Assembly: GCA_051000345.1 (NCBI GenBank)
Contig: JBPCOJ010000016.1
Span: forward strand, 1-52,653
Source of the DNA: JBHENC01 sp051000345
GTDB taxonomy: Bacteria > Acidobacteriota > Blastocatellia > Pyrinomonadales > Pyrinomonadaceae
Direction: 5' to 3'
Length of the DNA stretch: 52,653 nucleotides
Below are positions 48,930 through 52,653 of the stretch, piece by piece. Under the pieces are notes generated by a model. That model was not told where the DNA came from. It did not search any database and saw only the letters and a program-made list of their open reading frames with translations. The translations under genes were made by a program, and so were the position numbers. Every line of letters starts with the position of its first letter. Positions within the stretch are counted from its first letter, which is position 1.

Positions 48930-49751
48930 TTACTTCACCGCACGTTTACCTGTTCGCTCAAACTTCTCTCCGTTCCATTCATAAGTATTTGTTTCATTGT
49001 CGTATCTAGAACGAGAGGTAATTAGGCTGGGACGGTGGACGCCTCTATCGTACACATCCAAAGTATGCCCCGAAACGTCTGCGAGTTGGTGAAGGGCTGA
49101 TCCGTCGAAGGAGTAAACTTGAAGCGCGCCGCCCAAACTTGCACCCTCGCCGGAGGTTGCGATGATCTCGGGGCGGCCATCGCCCGTCACATCGCGTAAC
49201 GCAAATGGGACGGCGTGCTTATCATAAATGCTGAAATATACTTGTCTACCGTAAAGAGTAGTCGATGACAGTAAAGTGAGTCCGTTTCCCTGATGCGCTA
49301 GAACTCCTAAAAACAACGGATCACTACTTTTAGCGTCAGCGCCCAGCAGACTATAGACGGCAACGGTTTCAATGCTACCGTTACCCGCTAAATCAGTAGT
49401 AGCAAAAGCGGCTCTTTCCTGTGTGTCACTGACAGGATAAATGGCGATTTGTGCTCCTTCGGGCAAGTATTGCTCGATCTGCCTTATCTGTTCGTTAGTT
49501 GTACCTATAAGAATACGTTGCGGTTCTGAGCGAGGTTGGTAAGCAGGCTGTCCCGCAGGTCTTGATGGAGGGGGAGGAATCGAAGACTCTCCTTGCTGCT
49601 TCGCGGGAGGAGCTTGCAGCGTTGTATAGACAGGGTTTGGCAGAGTTGCTGGCGGCTCCAGTAGTAGCCTTGAGTAATGGTAAACAACGTACACGGCAAC
49701 TCCAAGCACCAGTGTCAGGGTAAACGACATAATGATTGCTCGCTTCTTCAT
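48930..49751 (-). CDS. Exported protein with FG-GAP/VCBS-like repeats
   Basis: A 273-residue protein. An N-terminal membrane anchor or signal (about 5-28) is followed by a Pro/Gln-rich linker (about 32-78) and a beta-rich domain with ATTDLAGNGSIETVAVYS and LRDVTGDGRPEIIATSGEG, two FG-GAP/VCBS-type Ca-binding DxxGDG repeats of a partial propeller. AGAGG precedes ATG 49751. No partner or enzyme function can be named. It is preceded by the large exported protein gene in the same direction. Confidence 0.78.
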   Translation of the reverse strand: MKKRAIIMSFTLTLVLGVAVYVVYHYSRLLLEPPATLPNPVYTTLQAPPAKQQGESSIPPPPSRPAGQPAYQPRSEPQRILIGTTNEQIRQIEQYLPEGAQIAIYPVSDTQERAAFATTDLAGNGSIETVAVYSLLGADAKSSDPLFLGVLAHQGNGLTLLSSTTLYGRQVYFSIYDKHAVPFALRDVTGDGRPEIIATSGEGASLGGALQVYSFDGSALHQLADVSGHTLDVYDRGVHRPSLITSRSRYDNETNTYEWNGEKFERTGKRAVK

Positions 49752-49839
49752 AATCCTCTCTCCACTTAATCAGGATGCAGCCAAATGCAGTTTGATGGGG
49801 TTCGTCTATCACCGGAAGGACGAACCCCACTTGCCTAAA

Positions 49840-52506
49840 TCAATTGAATCGCCAAACAACGACAGACGGAGACCCTACCGTAGCAAAAGTTCCATCTGCG
49901 AGGTCAATCCCAGCATTGTTGTTGCCGGTTTCGCAATCTACACGTTCAGCCAGCGGCCTCGTGCCAGTGTTCCAGTATGGGTCTTGGGTAGCCCCTGTCG
50001 GATCACATCGCCCTGGACCGCCGAAATGCGGCCCCGTTTCGAGCTTGACAGTGTCATCTGATTGAAGAGTGGTTGGATTCCTGACTATAACGGGCTTATT
50101 GCAAAGCGAACGATCATTAGCTGGCAACGCGACGAAGTGATCGTTTGGTTGTATGAAATGTCCACAGGAAGTAGGCATACCTCCCGGAGGCATTCCCTCT
50201 CGCGTTGCTATGACTTGAAAGTATGTGAATAGGTTGAAATCCACGCGCCCAACACTGTTGGGGTCTCTAGGTGTAAACCGGAATGTCGTTCCACGATCTG
50301 TGCCATTCACCCGGTTCAGTAATACGCCTCCTCCGTATTGACCAGACCTCAAAGTGATCGTTGATGGCAATCCAATTTCAGTGGAATCCAAAGTTCGGCT
50401 TGCGATGAAACTCACAGTACTACTGTTAGCTGGATCAACGTTACCGTTGCTGTCAACTGCCTCCACCATTATCGTAAAGGTCTGCCCTGCGATAATTCCC
50501 GCCGAAGTTGCATCGTTCTCAGCAGTCACAGGGGGATTCGGAACGCGAACCCTTAACGTGTCTACCATCATCGGTGCAGCTTCGGAAGGACGAATCCGCG
50601 AACTGTTGCACACCGAATCGGGAGCGCCATTGCCCGCCGCAAAGGTGTACCACGAGGCCGTGATCGTCGCGCTGCCGACGCCCACCGCATTCCATCCACC
50701 GCTGCCGCCGCTCACTATCGCGGTGTTGCTGCTTGTCCAATACGCATTGGTGACGGCAAACGCCGCCTGCTCATTGCCGTAGTAATCCTGATTGACCTGC
50801 ATGGCGGCCATTTGAAAGAAATCGCCAAACAGAAAGCTTCCGCTACTCGGCGTCATGAAGCTGTAAAAGTAGGCGTTGTTGCAGCAACCACCGCACGACG
50901 AGGTGCTGCTCAGCCCATTGGTGAAATCCACCTGCTCGGCTCTGCCGATCAGCGTCAATTGCTGCGGCCCCTCCACCGAACGCAGCACCGACCAGTCCAC
51001 GCGCCCATGCGTCGCATCAAACGGCAACACCTTCCCGCCTGCATCCGCCACCTGATTGTCGCGCAACTGCCGTAGATCGAAGACCTTCGTCTCGCCCGCC
51101 GCAATCCACTGCACGCCCAGCGCATAGACGCCGCCCGGATAATTCACTTGAAGGGTGTACTGTTCGGCGTGATCGGTTGCGTTCTTGACGTACACCACCG
51201 TTGAGGAAGCGTCGTCAATGCTCCATGGATACATCCCTGTGCTGCTCGGTTTCGCCGCTGCGTCAACCACCGGGACGCGATAAGTTTGCCTGCCGTCGCT
51301 GCTCACACTCTGTGCCGAGATGATAACGCTGCCCGGCGCGCTTGAATACTCGAACTCCAAACCCGCCGCCAGCACAGTTCGCTCGACGCCTCTCGCCTTG
51401 AGAGACTCCGGCACGGGAATCTCTCTGGTCTGACCGGCGGCAAGGCGTATTGGCGGAAGCGAGATGGCGGCGCGGCGATTGTCGCTCGTCGTGTATGGCA
51501 CGCGCCCTTTCAGAACGGTTGGTTCGATTCCAATATTTCGCGCCACGATGACGGGTCGCAACTCCATGCCTCCGACTTCGCCCAACCGCAGCCCCGCGCC
51601 GTCCAATCTGGATGTCTTAATCTTCTGCGGGTCGGAGAATTCCACCACTGCGGAATAACCTATGGCGATTTCCTGAATCAAAGCGTGCGCCAGTAGCGCC
51701 CCGTTCGCGCCGGTGTGGACGATGGAGATGCCGCCCGTCGCCGCGAGATTTTCGCCGCGCCGGTGTGCCTGCTCATGCACATCCATGACGCGCGTTTCAT
51801 GCGGTGCCAGCGTCAACGTCTCCGGTTCCGGCTGTTTCGTGTGGCTGCCGTCCACACTTACGGTGGCCGACAGCGGCGCGTCTGTGGTGTTCGACAAAAC
51901 GAGCCGCGCTCCGGCACGCGGCGACGGCAGCCACCACACGCCTTCCAACCGCGACGACGCAAACATCTTCGCCGGTTCGCTCAACTCTTCGTCGAAGATC
52001 AAGCTGCGCCCGGCATCAACCAGCCTAATCACGCCGCCCAACTCCAAATCCATGCCGTCGTAGCGTACTTGTAAGCTGCCCTCCTGAAAGAGCGTGCCTG
52101 CCAGAGCATACTCGTTCAGGTTGATCGCCCGCGCTGTGTTTGCGTCAAGCGTAACCGGCGCTAAATCTAAACGCTCGCCGCTCAAACTAAAGAGCGACAC
52201 TTGCGCCTGCATGGAATGTGGCCCTTGATTGCTCAGCATCAATGTCGCACTCAGATTATCGTTCAGGCTGTAATAGGAAGCAGCCAGCAAATGCGGCGCA
52301 TCAACATGCGTATGCCTGTACGCACGATGAATGCCGCTGTCCGCGCTGTCTCCGCCTGGCGGCGGCGCTTGTGCGGCAGCCGGACGCAACAGCGAAGGTA
52401 ATTGAGAAGCACACAACAAAGTTAACACCGCGCAGGCGGCGAAAAGTTTCAAACAAGTTACAGGTCTTGTTGACCGGTAGGAATTGAAGCGAGTAGCGTA
52501 TCTCAT
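49840..52506 (-). CDS. Large exported beta-rich protein, copy C of the duplicated family
   Basis: An 888-residue protein. AAGGAG lies seven bases before ATG 52506; a signal spans about 15-45 (LFAACAVLTLLCASQLPSLL). Residues about 55-520 are several Ig-like/ARM-free beta domains with SATLMLSNQG, GARLVLSNTTDAPLSATV, RPVIVARNIG and TVVYVKNATDHAEQYTLQV as recurring strand patterns. Then come a Cys-rich spot (SSCGGCC, about 540), a bacterial Ig-like (BIG2) element (AYWTSSNTAIVSGGSGGW, GVGSATITASW) and the family mark RIRPSEAAPMMV (about 635-646). A final unknown beta domain ends in VVVWRFN. Function is unknown; surface or secreted location is inferred. Confidence 0.8.
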   Translation of the reverse strand: MRYATRFNSYRSTRPVTCLKLFAACAVLTLLCASQLPSLLRPAAAQAPPPGGDSADSGIHRAYRHTHVDAPHLLAASYYSLNDNLSATLMLSNQGPHSMQAQVSLFSLSGERLDLAPVTLDANTARAINLNEYALAGTLFQEGSLQVRYDGMDLELGGVIRLVDAGRSLIFDEELSEPAKMFASSRLEGVWWLPSPRAGARLVLSNTTDAPLSATVSVDGSHTKQPEPETLTLAPHETRVMDVHEQAHRRGENLAATGGISIVHTGANGALLAHALIQEIAIGYSAVVEFSDPQKIKTSRLDGAGLRLGEVGGMELRPVIVARNIGIEPTVLKGRVPYTTSDNRRAAISLPPIRLAAGQTREIPVPESLKARGVERTVLAAGLEFEYSSAPGSVIISAQSVSSDGRQTYRVPVVDAAAKPSSTGMYPWSIDDASSTVVYVKNATDHAEQYTLQVNYPGGVYALGVQWIAAGETKVFDLRQLRDNQVADAGGKVLPFDATHGRVDWSVLRSVEGPQQLTLIGRAEQVDFTNGLSSTSSCGGCCNNAYFYSFMTPSSGSFLFGDFFQMAAMQVNQDYYGNEQAAFAVTNAYWTSSNTAIVSGGSGGWNAVGVGSATITASWYTFAAGNGAPDSVCNSSRIRPSEAAPMMVDTLRVRVPNPPVTAENDATSAGIIAGQTFTIMVEAVDSNGNVDPANSSTVSFIASRTLDSTEIGLPSTITLRSGQYGGGVLLNRVNGTDRGTTFRFTPRDPNSVGRVDFNLFTYFQVIATREGMPPGGMPTSCGHFIQPNDHFVALPANDRSLCNKPVIVRNPTTLQSDDTVKLETGPHFGGPGRCDPTGATQDPYWNTGTRPLAERVDCETGNNNAGIDLADGTFATVGSPSVVVWRFN

Positions 52507-52653
52507 TAGAAGCTCCTTTCAAGCTCGAAGGGTTGAGCCGCCACCGCTTTTGCGCTAAAATGTGTGCTCTTCGGGCGATACATCTTTGGCGCGAAACGCG
52601 GCAGAGGCTGTATTGTCAAACGCCCCGCCGCTACCCTGCACAGGTAGCGACGG
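52507..52653. other. Upstream region of the large exported gene, to the window edge
   Basis: Contains the gene's ribosome site and presumably its promoter (a TTGACA on the minus strand at about 52614-52619 has no good -10 partner). At the edge, CGCTACC (52629-52635) and GGTAGCG (52643-52649) form a small hairpin. No gene is seen. Confidence 0.5.

Larger units (their letters stand above)
47507..50677. repeat. Dispersed duplicated segment, copies A, B and C
   Basis: A segment starting TACCATCATCGG (minus-strand end of PMMV) occurs at 47507-47770 (A), 48656-48909 (B) and, in its first about 115 bases, at 50563-50677 (C, inside the 888-codon gene). All encode SATITASW...RIRPSEAAPMMV on the minus strand. 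A and B also share about 140 further bases; C does not. The entry spans all three copies. Confidence 0.85.

Overview
The window looks like chromosomal DNA of a moderately GC-rich Gram-negative bacterium. Acidobacteriota, class Blastocatellia or a relative, is my best guess. This is an inference from gene content: exported carboxypeptidase-regulatory-domain proteins, an outer-membrane barrel, DUF4394/Calx-beta/DUF4214 surface proteins, a secreted ferritin-like protein, KaiC-like signalling, many toxin-antitoxin pairs and frequent TTG/GTG starts. No rRNA or ribosomal protein gene is present to confirm it.

Layout. 1-8.6 kb (minus strand): the 5' end of a class IV aminotransferase, an exported YbjN-like protein, a RelE-type toxin-antitoxin pair, and a purine block purB-purS-purQ...purL. 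Two periplasmic thioredoxin-fold genes, an SRA-like protein and an exported protein separate purL from purQ. 8.6-12.4 kb (minus): a TPR protein, a WalJ/YycJ-like metallo-hydrolase, a HigB-type toxin with an odd chimeric partner, and an M16 peptidase. 12.7-19.5 kb (plus): a beta-barrel protein, a large membrane histidine kinase and an NtrC-type sigma-54 activator. 19.5-26.1 kb: small exported proteins, a diguanylate cyclase, an HxlR regulator, trxB, a 3-hydroxyacyl-CoA dehydrogenase, a PilZ protein and an enoyl-CoA hydratase. The last two enzyme types could serve beta-oxidation or acyl-CoA metabolism, and GGDEF plus PilZ point to c-di-GMP signalling.

26.1-30.5 kb is a defence island: DNA methyltransferase, AIPR-family protein and TdeIII-like endonuclease in one tightly coupled minus-strand operon. 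It is AT-richer than its surroundings and abuts tRNA-Ala(GGC). 30.7-34.3 kb encodes a double-domain KaiC-like ATPase overlapping a hybrid histidine kinase. 34.3-42.5 kb holds a prolyl oligopeptidase, two related Calx-beta/DUF4214 exported proteins and, between those two, a secreted ferritin-like protein. 42.5-46.3 kb has a zinc-ribbon protein, a very basic lipoprotein and transketolase. 46.3-52.6 kb is accessory and partly decayed: HicAB followed by an attC-like sequence, a lipid-kinase fragment, and three genes or fragments sharing a duplicated segment, the largest being an 888-residue exported protein.

The most unusual structural theme is a set of heptanucleotide tandem arrays of three or four different sequences. 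They recur through the left half, twice as opposed (hairpin-forming) pairs, and two lie inside the coding linker of purL. The best candidates for undescribed biology are the methyltransferase-AIPR-TdeIII operon, whose AIPR protein itself carries PD-(D/E)XK-like residues, and the chimeric antitoxin-like protein next to the HigB toxin.
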